Source of the DNA: Pseudopedobacter saltans DSM 12145
Lineage (GTDB): Bacteria; Bacteroidota; Bacteroidia; Sphingobacteriales; Sphingobacteriaceae
DNA length: 64,000 bases
Direction: 5' to 3'
Assembly (NCBI RefSeq): GCF_000190735.1
Contig: NC_015177.1
Span: 3,472,001-3,536,000 of the forward strand
Shown here: piece after piece, positions 17,051-26,892 of the stretch
How positions within the stretch are numbered: the first letter of the stretch is position 1
How the letters are laid out: each line of letters opens with the position of its first letter
Notes under the pieces: generated by a model
What the model saw: the letters and a program-made list of their open reading frames with translations, nothing else
Told to the model about the DNA's origin: nothing
The model's database searches: none
Made by a program: the position numbers and the translations under genes

Positions 17051-18391
17051 CTAATGATTGTCTACCGTTTCGTCTTCGGAAATTACTAGTTCCAGTTTTA
17101 CAGTTTCTATATTTTGTCCAACCTTCTTAAGGATAGTAAAATTATATCCATTGAAGATCTGTGTTTCGCCAACGTCTGGTATTTTCCCAAATATTTCGCT
17201 CACCAAACCTGCTATGGTATCATAATCTTCATCTTCTGGAAGATCGTGCGGCAGAAACTCGTTTGCATCATATACTGTTGCCGATGCAGAAACAATATAT
17301 TCTGAAGAAGAAACTTTTTCAACAATAGGCTTTTCCTCATCGTACTCATCCTGGATCTCTCCAACCAATTCCTCCACTATATCCTCAAGTGTTACCATCC
17401 CTGCTGTTCCTCCAAACTCATCCAAAACAATAGCAATCTGCATTTTTTTCAGTTTAAGTTCTGTCAAAAGATTATTTATCTTCTTTGATTCAGGAACAAA
17501 AAATGGCTTTCTTATAATATTTTCTAGAATGAAATTAGTTTTGGATGCCAATAAGCTTAAAATATCTTTAGCATGAACGATCCCCACTATTTGGTCTATA
17601 CTTTCTGCGTAAACAGGAATACGGGAGTACCCCTCTTCTACAATCAGATTAAGCAATTCTTCCTGTGTAGCACTTTGCTCTATGGCTACAATTTTCGTAC
17701 GGGGAACCATGATATTTTTCACTACCCGTTCATTGAATTCAAAAACATTCTGAATCAACTCATGCTCAGCATTATCTAAAGCTCCGGATTCCCTGCCTTG
17801 TTCAAGGATATACTGCAGCTCTTCAGACGAGTGTCCAGATTCTCCTCCCTCAACATGATGTATTCCGAAAAGCTTTAAAATCACATTTGCGAAACCATTT
17901 AATACATAAATAAATGGTCTAAAAAGCAAATAGAAAAATTGGAGAGGCAATGCAATTACCATTGTGGTGTTTACCGGCCTTTGAATAGCAATTGACTTCG
18001 GCGCCAGCTCCCCAAACACAATATGTAAAAATGTGATAATAAGGAAAGCAGTTACGTGTCCTGTACTAGTAGCTACAGCTTCTGAAATTGGAATATTAAA
18101 GAATGAGAAGAACTTGAATACCATATTGGACATTACCGATTCTCCGACCCAACCAAGACCAAGAGAGGCTAACGTAATACCCAATTGGGTGGCTGCCAGG
18201 TAGCCGTCTAGATGGGAAGTCATGTGCTTTGCTATTTTTGCAACACGACTTCCTGATTTTACTTTTATTTCTATTTGTGAGCCCCTTACCTTAACTATTG
18301 CAAACTCCGCTGCAACGAAAAATCCATTAAGGATTACTAAAAAAAGGGTTAAAAAAATCTGAAATCCGCTAATTTCAATACTGGGGTCCAT
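17051..18391 (-). CDS. CNNM/CorC-type transporter (DUF21-CBS pair-CorC_HlyC)
   Basis: 446 residues. The N-terminal DUF21/CNNM membrane domain (about 1-190, four helices, e.g. FAIVKVRGSQIEIK and GELAPKSIAIQRP) is followed by tandem CBS domains (about 215-335, VPRTKIVAIEQ, RIPVYAESIDQIVGIVHAKDIL, AIVLDEFGGTAGMVTLEDIVEELVGEIQDE) and a C-terminal CorC_HlyC domain. Annotated relatives are called hemolysins, but Mg2+/Co2+ efflux is the better supported function. It lies 11 bp after ppa on the same strand. Confidence 0.93.
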   Translation of the reverse strand: MDPSIEISGFQIFLTLFLVILNGFFVAAEFAIVKVRGSQIEIKVKSGSRVAKIAKHMTSHLDGYLAATQLGITLASLGLGWVGESVMSNMVFKFFSFFNIPISEAVATSTGHVTAFLIITFLHIVFGELAPKSIAIQRPVNTTMVIALPLQFFYLLFRPFIYVLNGFANVILKLFGIHHVEGGESGHSSEELQYILEQGRESGALDNAEHELIQNVFEFNERVVKNIMVPRTKIVAIEQSATQEELLNLIVEEGYSRIPVYAESIDQIVGIVHAKDILSLLASKTNFILENIIRKPFFVPESKKINNLLTELKLKKMQIAIVLDEFGGTAGMVTLEDIVEELVGEIQDEYDEEKPIVEKVSSSEYIVSASATVYDANEFLPHDLPEDEDYDTIAGLVSEIFGKIPDVGETQIFNGYNFTILKKVGQNIETVKLELVISEDETVDNH

Positions 18392-18402
18392 ATAGAGATA
18401 AT

Positions 18403-18939
18403 TTATTTAAACGTTTTCTTATAAAGTTCAACACTTTCTTCAATAACTTTATAAGCATATCTTTTTCCTAACAAATGTTCAATAGTAACATTTTTTCCTT
18501 CCAAAGCTTTATAATCCTGGAAGAATCTTACTACTTCTTTCATTGTATGTGGAGGCAAATCTGCCAAATCTTCAATGTAATTCACAGACATATCATGAGC
18601 TGCTACCGCGATAATCTTATCGTCTTGTTCGCCATTGTCTACCATATGCATTACGCCTACAACTTTCGCTTCGATAATTGACATCGGGTAAACGTCTACA
18701 GAGCAAAGAACTAAAATATCTAATGGGTCTTTGTCGTCACAATATGTTTGAGGAATAAATCCGTAATTAGCAGGATACATTACAGAAGAAAAAAGAACTC
18801 TGTCTAATTTCAACAATCCTGAATCTTTGTCTATTTCGTATTTTGCTTTTGATCCTTTTGGAATTTCAATAATTGCTGTTACAACTTCAGGTGCATCTTC
18901 TCCTGGTGAGATAGAATGCCACGGGTGATTATCGGCCAT
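18403..18939 (-). CDS. ppa: Inorganic pyrophosphatase (family I)
   Basis: 178-residue soluble Mg2+-dependent enzyme that hydrolyses pyrophosphate to phosphate. The catalytic signature [11 protein letters not shown] is at about 67-77; upstream [13 protein letters not shown] and the [15 protein letters not shown] region are the usual substrate-binding parts. It starts 4 bp after the DedA gene and is followed closely by the CNNM transporter, so the three form an operon that may be an extension of nuo. Confidence 0.96.
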   Translation of the reverse strand: MADNHPWHSISPGEDAPEVVTAIIEIPKGSKAKYEIDKDSGLLKLDRVLFSSVMYPANYGFIPQTYCDDKDPLDILVLCSVDVYPMSIIEAKVVGVMHMVDNGEQDDKIIAVAAHDMSVNYIEDLADLPPHTMKEVVRFFQDYKALEGKNVTIEHLLGKRYAYKVIEESVELYKKTFK

Positions 18940-18943
18940 TTAA

Positions 18944-19591
18944 TTATTCAGTATTTATTTTATTGTTATTGATATTTTTCTTTAAAACAGTTACAACCAA
19001 AGGAATTGTTGTAATCAATATAAAACCTATAATGATATACAACAGATACTCATTAATCTCTTTCTCGAATCTTCTACCAAGAAAGAATCCTAAAAGAGTC
19101 AATGAGGTTATCCAAAAGATAGCTCCTATAATATTGTAGAAAGCAAACTTTTTGACATCCAACTTTACAACTCCTGCAAATATAGGAGCAAAAGTTCGTA
19201 CTATGGGAACAAATCGACCAATAATTAATGTAAAGGCACCTTGTTTTTTATAATAATCTTCAGCAGCTATCAAATATTTCTTCTTAAAAAAAAGGGAATC
19301 TTTTCGATTGTACAGGACTGGCCCCGTTCGATACCCGAACCAATAGCCAACAAAATTGCCTGCTATGGCCGCGATAACGAGCCCTAAAATCATGGTTACG
19401 ATACTTACATCCAGTTTTTCTGTAGCAACGAACATGCCCGCTAAGAAGAGAAGGTAATCTCCCGGGAGGAAGAATCCAAAAAATAGTCCTGTCTCTGCAA
19501 AAATCACAAATAAGATCAGATAGAACCCTCCCTTACTTATAATATGCTGAGCATCGGCCAGATTAACTATATGATGCCAAATCTCCTCCAT
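18944..19591 (-). CDS. DedA-family membrane protein
   Basis: 215 residues with about five hydrophobic segments. DedA/SNARE-associated hallmarks are present: ETGLFFGFFLPGDYLLFLAG and the GRFVPIVRTFAPIFAGV motif (conserved Arg). Members of the family flip undecaprenyl phosphate or other phospholipid carriers and maintain proton-motive force; the exact substrate here is not told by sequence. It begins 52 bp after the nuoN stop on the same strand. Confidence 0.92.
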   Translation of the reverse strand: MEEIWHHIVNLADAQHIISKGGFYLILFVIFAETGLFFGFFLPGDYLLFLAGMFVATEKLDVSIVTMILGLVIAAIAGNFVGYWFGYRTGPVLYNRKDSLFFKKKYLIAAEDYYKKQGAFTLIIGRFVPIVRTFAPIFAGVVKLDVKKFAFYNIIGAIFWITSLTLLGFFLGRRFEKEINEYLLYIIIGFILITTIPLVVTVLKKNINNNKINTE

Positions 19592-19643
19592 AGTAATGCC
19601 ATAAAACTACAAATATTTATTGTAATGAAATATGGCTAATTTT

Positions 19644-21026
19644 TTAAAATAATGTTGTCAAACAAGAAGGATATATCCCCAGCAATATAGTTAAAACAAG
19701 GCCTAAACCCAAAACAATGCGGTAAAAAGTAGAAACTTTAACTTCCGCTACGCCGTCTGCTTCTTTAAAGTACATTGCAATTATTACTTTAAAATAATAA
19801 TACATTGCAACAATTGCATTAAGTACGGCTATTGCCACTAACCAGATATGTGATTGTGATAATGCTGTACTGAACATATAAAATTTACCTATAAAACCGG
19901 CAGTTAGAGGTATTCCCGCAAAAGAAAGCATGGCAACAGTTAACGCCAATGCCAAAAAAGGATTAGTTTTAGACAAGCCATTGAAACTCTCGATCGCATC
20001 CGATCCCTTTTTTGTTTCCACTAAAATAAGTACTCCGAATGCAACGACAGACGCTAATGCATAAGCCAGAGCGTAAATAAATATAGCGTTTGAAGAAGCC
20101 GGTCCTAATGCCACTATTGCAAAAAGCATATAGCCCGCATGTGAAATACTCGAATAAGCGAGCAACCTTTTAAAATGGTTTTGATATAGTGCTGTTAGAT
20201 TTCCGACGAATAATGTCAACACTGTTATTGTGGTTAAAACAGGTATCCAAAAAGTGCTTAAATGAGCAAATGACGTTTGGAATATTCTTAAAAAAGCTGC
20301 AAACCCGGCAATCTTAACTACTGTCGACATAAAAGCAGTAATCAATGTTGGTGCTCCCTCGTAAACATCCGGCGTCCAGAAATGAAATGGTGCTGCGCCA
20401 ACTTTAAATACAAGTCCGACAATCATCAATGTTAAACCTGCATAAAAAATAGGGTCAATTATATTTTCCGGATCCGAAACATAATTTGCAATTTCCTGAA
20501 GATTGAAAGTTCCCGATGCTCCATATATCAATGCTATACCAAAAAGTAAAAATCCTGTAGAAAAAGCTCCCATTAGGAAATATTTCAACGCAGCTTCATT
20601 GGATCCGAAATCTTTCTTCTTGATTCCCGCCAAAATATACAAGCTCACAGACATGATTTCTAAGCCCACAAAAAGCATCGCCAAATTATTATAGGAAACC
20701 ATCATTATACATCCCGCAAGGGAGAACAACATGATGGTATAATATTCTGCTAAATGTTGGCTAATCTTTTCGAAATAACCTCTTGACAATAAGAAAATCA
20801 GGGCGGTTATCCCTATACAAAGCGAAGAAAATGCCACTGCAAAATTATCGAAAAGCATCATTCCACTAAAAATAGGAGAGACCCCTTTATTCCATTCCGC
20901 AACAGAAAAACCTAATGCCAGCAACAATCCTAAAACCGCAACAGGCATCAAACCGGACTTTACCTTAAATAAGCCCAAATAAAGAATTACTATTGCTAAT
21001 ACTGATATAACGATTAAAGAACTCAT
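19644..21026 (-). CDS. nuoN: NADH-quinone oxidoreductase subunit N
   Basis: 460-residue antiporter-like proton-pumping subunit of complex I, with about 14 membrane helices. Conserved features are FVGLEIMSVSLYILAG (buried Glu), KVGAAPFHFWTPDVYEGAPT (Lys in the proton path) and HFKRLLAYSSISHAGYML. Last gene of the nuo operon, 6 bp after nuoM. Confidence 0.96.
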   Translation of the reverse strand: MSSLIVISVLAIVILYLGLFKVKSGLMPVAVLGLLLALGFSVAEWNKGVSPIFSGMMLFDNFAVAFSSLCIGITALIFLLSRGYFEKISQHLAEYYTIMLFSLAGCIMMVSYNNLAMLFVGLEIMSVSLYILAGIKKKDFGSNEAALKYFLMGAFSTGFLLFGIALIYGASGTFNLQEIANYVSDPENIIDPIFYAGLTLMIVGLVFKVGAAPFHFWTPDVYEGAPTLITAFMSTVVKIAGFAAFLRIFQTSFAHLSTFWIPVLTTITVLTLFVGNLTALYQNHFKRLLAYSSISHAGYMLFAIVALGPASSNAIFIYALAYALASVVAFGVLILVETKKGSDAIESFNGLSKTNPFLALALTVAMLSFAGIPLTAGFIGKFYMFSTALSQSHIWLVAIAVLNAIVAMYYYFKVIIAMYFKEADGVAEVKVSTFYRIVLGLGLVLTILLGIYPSCLTTLF

Positions 21027-21032
21027 TCTTAA

Positions 21033-22484
21033 TTAAAATGCTAATTTGTTATTCACTTTTGTGATTAATCCTTCTACCGACGCTTCTGAAATATGCAATA
21101 ATGCATTCGGGTAAACCCCGATAGCTATTATTAATAAACAAACAATAGCCAAAACCAAAACTTCTGATCCCGATATATCTTTGAAGGAACTGGTTAAGCT
21201 ATTCAGTTCGCCCTGCATGACCGCTTTGTAAGTTCTAAGCATATAAACTGCTCCGAAGATTATAGTTAAACCTCCGAATACTGCATACCATAAATTAAAC
21301 TTAAATAATCCGTTTAAGAGCAGGAATTCGCCAATAAAGCCATTGGTAATAGGAAGTCCAATTGCCCCTAACACAATTATCAGAAAAGCTATTGCAAACT
21401 TAGGTGCAATCTTAGCAATTCCCCCCATTTCCGATAATTCTCTCGTTTTCAATCTATCGATTAAAATATCCACCACAAAGAATAATCCTATTACACTTAT
21501 CCCATGGTTCAACATTTGTATAATGGCTCCCTGTAAACCTTGTACGTTCCACGTGAAAACACCCGCAGAAATTAATCCAACGTGTGCTATAGAGGAGTAA
21601 GCGATTAATCTTTTTATGTCTTTTTGAGTGAAAGCGATAATAGAACCATATATAATTCCGATTACGGAAAGCGTTAATGCAATTTTACCCCATAATAAAA
21701 AACCATGCGTAAGTACCGGTACCAGCCAGACTATCACTCCGTAAACACCCATTTTTAACATAATGCCAGCTAAAAGCATTGTTCCTGCTGTTGGTGCCGA
21801 AACATAAGTATCCGGTTGCCAGGTATGGAAAGGAAATACGGGCATTTTAATAGCAAAAGCGAGGAAGAAACACCAAAATAACCATGATTGAGTTTCTTTA
21901 GGAAGATTTAAAGCATAAAATGCATCTATAGAAAATGTTCTGCTTGGCGTTTGAAGGTATAAATAAATAATTCCTAATAGCATGAACAAAGATCCTGCAA
22001 CTGTGTATATGAAAAATTTCATATTTACTTTAATCCTATCTTCACCGCCCCACAATGCACAAATAAAATAAATTGGTATTAAAGCCAATTCCCATCCCGC
22101 GTAAAATAAAAACGCATCCATTGCCGTAAATACGATCAGCAAACCGAACTGCATAAACAACATTAACGCATAAAAAACTGGCTTTTCTATATTCCTTTTA
22201 AATGTTGACAAAATAATCAAGGGAAGTAATCCTGCTGTAAGCAACAACATAGACATACTGATTCCGTCAACGCCAGCAGTAAAGTAAATCCCAAATTTGG
22301 TCATCCATGGATAATTGACAGTAAACTGTCTTCCTGCCTCCGGATTAAAACTACACAGTAAACCCAAAGTTGTAGCAAGCGTAATAAGCGAACTGACTAA
22401 AGCTATTTGCTTCGCATATTTCCCCGAAAACAGGGTTGCAATTGCTCCTATGATGGGAAAGAATAGTAAACTTAATAAATTCAT
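21033..22484 (-). CDS. nuoM: NADH-quinone oxidoreductase subunit M
   Basis: 483-residue proton-pumping membrane subunit. Proton-path motifs are visible: LFYAGWELALIPIYFICALWGG (Glu), KMPVFPFHTWQPDTYVSAPT (Lys) and QKDIKRLIAYSSIAHVGLI. It lies between nuoL (20 bp) and nuoN (6 bp), in standard order. Confidence 0.97.
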   Translation of the reverse strand: MNLLSLLFFPIIGAIATLFSGKYAKQIALVSSLITLATTLGLLCSFNPEAGRQFTVNYPWMTKFGIYFTAGVDGISMSMLLLTAGLLPLIILSTFKRNIEKPVFYALMLFMQFGLLIVFTAMDAFLFYAGWELALIPIYFICALWGGEDRIKVNMKFFIYTVAGSLFMLLGIIYLYLQTPSRTFSIDAFYALNLPKETQSWLFWCFFLAFAIKMPVFPFHTWQPDTYVSAPTAGTMLLAGIMLKMGVYGVIVWLVPVLTHGFLLWGKIALTLSVIGIIYGSIIAFTQKDIKRLIAYSSIAHVGLISAGVFTWNVQGLQGAIIQMLNHGISVIGLFFVVDILIDRLKTRELSEMGGIAKIAPKFAIAFLIIVLGAIGLPITNGFIGEFLLLNGLFKFNLWYAVFGGLTIIFGAVYMLRTYKAVMQGELNSLTSSFKDISGSEVLVLAIVCLLIIAIGVYPNALLHISEASVEGLITKVNNKLAF

Positions 22485-22504
22485 CTTCTCCTTATTCGCT
22501 AAAC

Positions 22505-24406
22505 TTAAATGTGAATAAAACTATATATCAAAACTGCTATTACACCTATCACCATAGCAAAAATGTAAAAGCCAACGTTTCCGCTTTGTAATAAACGCAG
22601 TGTTTTCCCTGCTTCAAGAGATCCCTTTCCAAGTCCATTAACAATGGCATCTATTCCGGATTTATCTATTATCTTATATAAAAAGCCCGATAGCAGATCC
22701 AAAGGTTTTTGAATAATGGCAGCATATATTTCATCAAAATAAAACTTATTGTAAGATAATCTTGTTAAAGCAGGCCTTTCCTCCGTATCATCCAGGGGAA
22801 TATGTTTTCCTGAAACATATCTTACATAAGCATAGATAATAGAAATAATAACACCAACAACGGAAATCCCTATTAACATAAACTCTGTTGAATGGTCTAA
22901 TGTCAGGACAGGAATTAAATCTTTTGAAAATGCGTAAATAGGAGTTAAGTACTCATTTAACCAATGGTGTCCTCCCAAAGCATGTGGAATACCAATAAAA
23001 CCTCCAACTATTGATAAAATAGCCAAAATAATTAAAGGAAACGTCATTGAGGCTGGAGATTCATGCAAGTGATGTTTTTGCTCTTCTGTTCCTCTAAAAC
23101 TTCCCCAAAAAGTTAAAAACATCATCCTGAACATATAAAAAGCGGTGAATAATGCGCCGATAACACCTATTGCCCACATTAATTTATTGTGCTGATATAC
23201 ATGAGCCAATATTTCGTCTTTTGAGAAGAAACCTGCAAACGGCGGAAGCCCTGCAATCGCGATAGTCCCGATTAACATCGTAAAAAATGTAACTGGTAAT
23301 AATTTTTTAAGTCCTCCCATTTTTCTCATATCCTGCTCCTCACTCATTGCGTGGATTACGGAACCTGCTCCTAAAAACAATAAAGCTTTAAAGAATGCAT
23401 GGGTTATTACGTGGAAAAAAGCACCCGTAAAAGCTCCCACTCCTAATCCTAAAAACATATATCCAAGTTGTGAAACTGTTGAATAGGCAAGAACTTTCTT
23501 AATATCCGTTTGTGTTAATGCTATAAGTGCAGCTATAAATGCCGTCGCCAAACCTATTATTGCAACAATTTCCATTGTTATTGGAGCTAACGCAAATAAA
23601 ATGTTAGAACGGACTATCATATAAACGCCTGCGGTTACCATTGTTGCGGCATGGATTAATGCAGAGACCGGTGTTGGACCAGCCATAGCGTCTGGTAACC
23701 AGGTAAACAATGGTAATTGTGCCGATTTACCGGTTGCAGCGATAAATAACAACATGGTTATCAAAGTGATTAAAACTCCGTTGCTTTCGATAGTCATGGT
23801 TTTTGGAAAAATCTCTACGAAAGAAACCGATCCGAATGCATGAATAATTAGAAAAACTGCCAATAAAAAGCCTAAATCACCAATACGGTTCATGATAAAC
23901 GCTTTCTTGGCTGCGTCTGCATAAGCTCCATTTGTATACCAGAAGCCAATTAAAAGGTAAGAACATAATCCTACTCCTTCCCACCCGATAAACATGATGA
24001 CATAGTTTGACCCCATTACCAAAAGCAGCATGAAGAAAATGAAGAGATTCAGGTAAGAGAAAAATTTCCCAAATCCCTTATCGAGTTTCATATATCCTGC
24101 AGAGTAAATGTGAATCAAAGAGCCAATTCCTGTAATAATTAATAGCATCAAAATGCTTAACTGATCTATCTGAAACGCAAAAGGAATATCTAAAGAGCCA
24201 ACTTTTATCCAGTCGAACAGTGTAACAATTTGTGGATTTACACTATTGAAATTCAAAAATATCGATAAACTTATTGCAAAAGGAGCAATAACCGCCAGGC
24301 TTGCTATTGTTGCAATAACAGCCTTTGGTAATACGTTTCTTCCGATTCCATTTATCAGAAAACCAACCAAAGGCAGTAAAGGGATTAACCAAACTAAATC
24401 TATCAT
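22505..24406 (-). CDS. nuoL: NADH-quinone oxidoreductase subunit L
   Basis: 633-residue distal proton-pumping subunit, with the C-terminal lateral (piston) helix that braces the membrane arm. Motifs seen: MFIGWEGVGLCSYLLIGFWY, SAQLPLFTWLPDAMAGPTPVSALIHAATMV and QTDIKKVLAYSTVSQLGYM. The region after about residue 500 (YVRYVSGKHIPLD onward) fits the piston and terminal anchor. Length is normal. Confidence 0.97.
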   Translation of the reverse strand: MIDLVWLIPLLPLVGFLINGIGRNVLPKAVIATIASLAVIAPFAISLSIFLNFNSVNPQIVTLFDWIKVGSLDIPFAFQIDQLSILMLLIITGIGSLIHIYSAGYMKLDKGFGKFFSYLNLFIFFMLLLVMGSNYVIMFIGWEGVGLCSYLLIGFWYTNGAYADAAKKAFIMNRIGDLGFLLAVFLIIHAFGSVSFVEIFPKTMTIESNGVLITLITMLLFIAATGKSAQLPLFTWLPDAMAGPTPVSALIHAATMVTAGVYMIVRSNILFALAPITMEIVAIIGLATAFIAALIALTQTDIKKVLAYSTVSQLGYMFLGLGVGAFTGAFFHVITHAFFKALLFLGAGSVIHAMSEEQDMRKMGGLKKLLPVTFFTMLIGTIAIAGLPPFAGFFSKDEILAHVYQHNKLMWAIGVIGALFTAFYMFRMMFLTFWGSFRGTEEQKHHLHESPASMTFPLIILAILSIVGGFIGIPHALGGHHWLNEYLTPIYAFSKDLIPVLTLDHSTEFMLIGISVVGVIISIIYAYVRYVSGKHIPLDDTEERPALTRLSYNKFYFDEIYAAIIQKPLDLLSGFLYKIIDKSGIDAIVNGLGKGSLEAGKTLRLLQSGNVGFYIFAMVIGVIAVLIYSFIHI

Positions 24407-24423
24407 CCTTTATAAAAATAAAC

Positions 24424-24753
24424 TTACCACTTTAATCTGTTCAAAATATTAATATCTGTTGAGCTTGTATTACGATATACCATTACAATAATCGCCAAGC
24501 CAACCGCAACTTCTGCTGCTGCCAGCGCCATAATGAAAAAGACAAATACCTGTCCTGACGCATCACCCTTATACGCCGAAAATGCCGTTAGTAATAAATT
24601 TACTGCGTTTAACATTAGCTCCACAGACATAAAAATGATGATAGCATTTCTTCTAACCAAAACACCTATTACGCCAATGCAAAAGATAATAGCGCTTAAC
24701 AAAATGTAATGATTTAAAGGAACCGACTGAATGGTTGTTGTAATATTATCCAT
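24424..24753 (-). CDS. nuoK: NADH-quinone oxidoreductase subunit K
   Basis: 109 residues, three helices. The two conserved membrane glutamates are in IIIFMSVELMLNAVNLLL and MALAAAEVAVGLAI. The start overlaps the nuoJ stop by 8 bp, typical for this pair. It couples quinone chemistry to the antiporter subunits. Confidence 0.96.
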   Translation of the reverse strand: MDNITTTIQSVPLNHYILLSAIIFCIGVIGVLVRRNAIIIFMSVELMLNAVNLLLTAFSAYKGDASGQVFVFFIMALAAAEVAVGLAIIVMVYRNTSSTDINILNRLKW

Positions 24754-25249
24754 TATGTGTTCTTTTTTCTTGTTTTGCCAATAATACTGCTCCCACCATT
24801 GCTGATAACAACAACAATGAGCTTAACTCGAAAGGAAGAAGGAATTCGCTAAAAAGTACCTTTCCCAAATTTTTAACCAAACCAATTTCGGGGTTCTGCA
24901 AAACTGACGGGCTGTCGGTATACATTGTTTTCATGGCAGCAACTAGTGTCACCAACAATCCTCCACCGGCGATAACACCAACAATCTTCAGTAAATTGGA
25001 TTTCATAGGTTCCGTATCCTTATTTAAGTTCATTAACATCAACACAAACAGGAAAAGAACCATGATTGCTCCCATATATACAATAAAATTTACCACTGCC
25101 AGAAATTGCGCATTCAATAAAATGTAATGTATTGTGAACGTAAAAAATGTTGCAATAAGATACAATACGCTATGCACTGGATTTTTGGTAAAAATTACCA
25201 GTAGTGAAAAGAATATCGACAAAAATGCAACAAAATAAAATAAACTCAT
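24746..25249 (-). CDS. nuoJ: NADH-quinone oxidoreductase subunit J
   Basis: 167 residues, five hydrophobic helices: NPVHSVLYLIATFFTF, LNAQFLAVVNFIVYMGAIMVLFLFVLML (the conserved helix 3 region containing the pi-bulge) and a C-terminal helix LLLLSAMVGAVLLAKQEK. Overlaps nuoK by 8 bp. Confidence 0.95.
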   Translation of the reverse strand: MSLFYFVAFLSIFFSLLVIFTKNPVHSVLYLIATFFTFTIHYILLNAQFLAVVNFIVYMGAIMVLFLFVLMLMNLNKDTEPMKSNLLKIVGVIAGGGLLVTLVAAMKTMYTDSPSVLQNPEIGLVKNLGKVLFSEFLLPFELSSLLLLSAMVGAVLLAKQEKRTHNG

Positions 25250-25291
25250 TGTTTTAGGTCTATTAAAGCTAAGCTTTCTATTTTCAATTTT

Positions 25292-25819
25292 TTATTTGGT
25301 TTCGGCTTGTTTTAAAGCAATTAGTTCAGATAAAGGCTTTTCTACCAGCTTATCTTTGCCGTAAATAAAATCCTTTCTCAAATAATCAGATGGAACTATT
25401 GGCCCATCCAGATAAATTGCTTCTTTAGGGCAGGCCTCTTCGCATAACCCGCAGAAAATACACCGCAACATATTAATTTCATAAACTGCCGCATATTTTT
25501 CTTCTCTATATAAATTTTCTTCTCCTTTTTTGCGTTCCGCAGAGATCATGGTTATGGCCTCTGCCGGACAGGATAAAGCACAAAGGCCACATGCTGTACA
25601 ACGCTCTCTTCCTTGCTCATCTCTCTTTAAAGAGTGCATTCCCCTCCAATTATTAGAAAATTCTCTTTCTTCAAATGGATACTGAATAGTCACCTTCTTT
25701 TTGAAAAGATGTTTAAAAGTAATACTCAAACCCTGTGCAATTGCCGGCAGATACATCCTCTCCCAGAAATTCATTGGTTTTTGTTCTAAAACTTTCTTTC
25801 TCCCGCTTAATGATTCCAT
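25292..25819 (-). CDS. nuoI: NADH-quinone oxidoreductase subunit I
   Basis: 175-residue peripheral-arm subunit with two [4Fe-4S] clusters (N6a/N6b): CTACGLCALSC (Cys74, 77, 80, 84) and CIFCGLCEEAC (Cys120, 123, 126, 130), each followed by the usual Pro. An N-terminal amphipathic segment associates with the membrane arm. Between nuoH (35 bp) and nuoJ (42 bp). Confidence 0.96.
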   Translation of the reverse strand: MESLSGRKKVLEQKPMNFWERMYLPAIAQGLSITFKHLFKKKVTIQYPFEEREFSNNWRGMHSLKRDEQGRERCTACGLCALSCPAEAITMISAERKKGEENLYREEKYAAVYEINMLRCIFCGLCEEACPKEAIYLDGPIVPSDYLRKDFIYGKDKLVEKPLSELIALKQAETK

Positions 25820-25854
25820 TGAACCCTCCGTTTAAAATCTTTAAAAGCTATTTC

Positions 25855-26892
25855 TTAAAATTTGTCGTAAACTGTAATCACAATCGCCGTAATAACAATG
25901 TTGGCAATTGCTAAAGGAATCAAAATCTTCCATCCCAAATGCATCAATTGATCATAACGGAAACGTGGTATTGTCCATCTCACCCACATAAAAAAGAAGA
26001 TGAATGCTATAATTTTAAGGAACAGCACCGCAACGCCAACCAATGGTCCCCACGTAGGGCCAAGAAGTTCATTAACGGCGTCCATTCCAGGATAATTGTA
26101 TCCACCAAAATATAAACTTGCCATAACAACTGAAGACACAAACATGTTGATATATTCCGCAAACATATAAGCCCCCATTTTAAAAGCTGAATATTCAGTT
26201 TGATAACCTCCAATTAATTCAGTTTCACACTCCGGCAAGTCAAAAGGGACACGGTTTGTCTCTGCAAAGGCACAAACCAAAAATATTAAAAAGCCCAGTG
26301 GCTGATATAATACATTCCACTGCCAACCGTGTTGCTGAGCAACGATTTCTTTAAAACTTAATGAATTGGTAACTAATAATAATCCGATAATTGAAAGGCC
26401 CATTGCAATTTCATAACTGATATTCTGAGATGCTCCACGAATAGCTCCCATAAGTGAATATTTGTTATTTGATGCCCAACCTCCGATCATAATACCATAA
26501 ACGCCTAAAGCAACAACTCCAAAAATATAAAGAAGGCCGACGTTTACATCGGTAACTTGTAGCGGAATTAATCTACCACCTATTTGTATATTTTCTCCAA
26601 ACGGTATAACAGCTGTTCCCAAAAAAGAGACCAATAATGCCAAAGAGGGACCTCCGATAAAAAGTGCTTTACTTGCTCCACTCGGAATAATCTCCTCTTT
26701 AAAGAACATTTTACCTCCATCTGCCAAAGGCTGAAACAATCCAAATGGCCCAGCTCTGTTAGGGCCTATGCGATCCTGAATCCACGCAGCTACTTTTCTT
26801 TCTGCCCATGTAGAATAGGCCGCTATAGTTAGGGTGATTACGAACAGAATCGTAACCAAAATCAATTTCTCTATGAAAAAACTTAACTCCAT
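25855..26892 (-). CDS. nuoH: NADH-quinone oxidoreductase subunit H
   Basis: 345-residue membrane subunit that forms much of the quinone chamber. Signature stretches: YSTWAERKVAAWIQDRIGPNRAGPFGLFQPLADGGK and FAETNRVPFDLPECETELIGGYQTEYSA. About eight helices. The ATG overlaps the nuoG stop (TAATG), so translation is coupled. Confidence 0.97.
   Translation of the reverse strand: MELSFFIEKLILVTILFVITLTIAAYSTWAERKVAAWIQDRIGPNRAGPFGLFQPLADGGKMFFKEEIIPSGASKALFIGGPSLALLVSFLGTAVIPFGENIQIGGRLIPLQVTDVNVGLLYIFGVVALGVYGIMIGGWASNNKYSLMGAIRGASQNISYEIAMGLSIIGLLLVTNSLSFKEIVAQQHGWQWNVLYQPLGFLIFLVCAFAETNRVPFDLPECETELIGGYQTEYSAFKMGAYMFAEYINMFVSSVVMASLYFGGYNYPGMDAVNELLGPTWGPLVGVAVLFLKIIAFIFFFMWVRWTIPRFRYDQLMHLGWKILIPLAIANIVITAIVITVYDKF

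Noticed and set aside
17051-18391. Hemolysin
   Set aside because: The DUF21-CBS-CorC_HlyC layout fits the CNNM/CorC metal-efflux family; the hemolysin name is historical.
24246-24452. Frame antisense to the nuoL start
   Set aside because: Shadow of nuoL, with no independent features.
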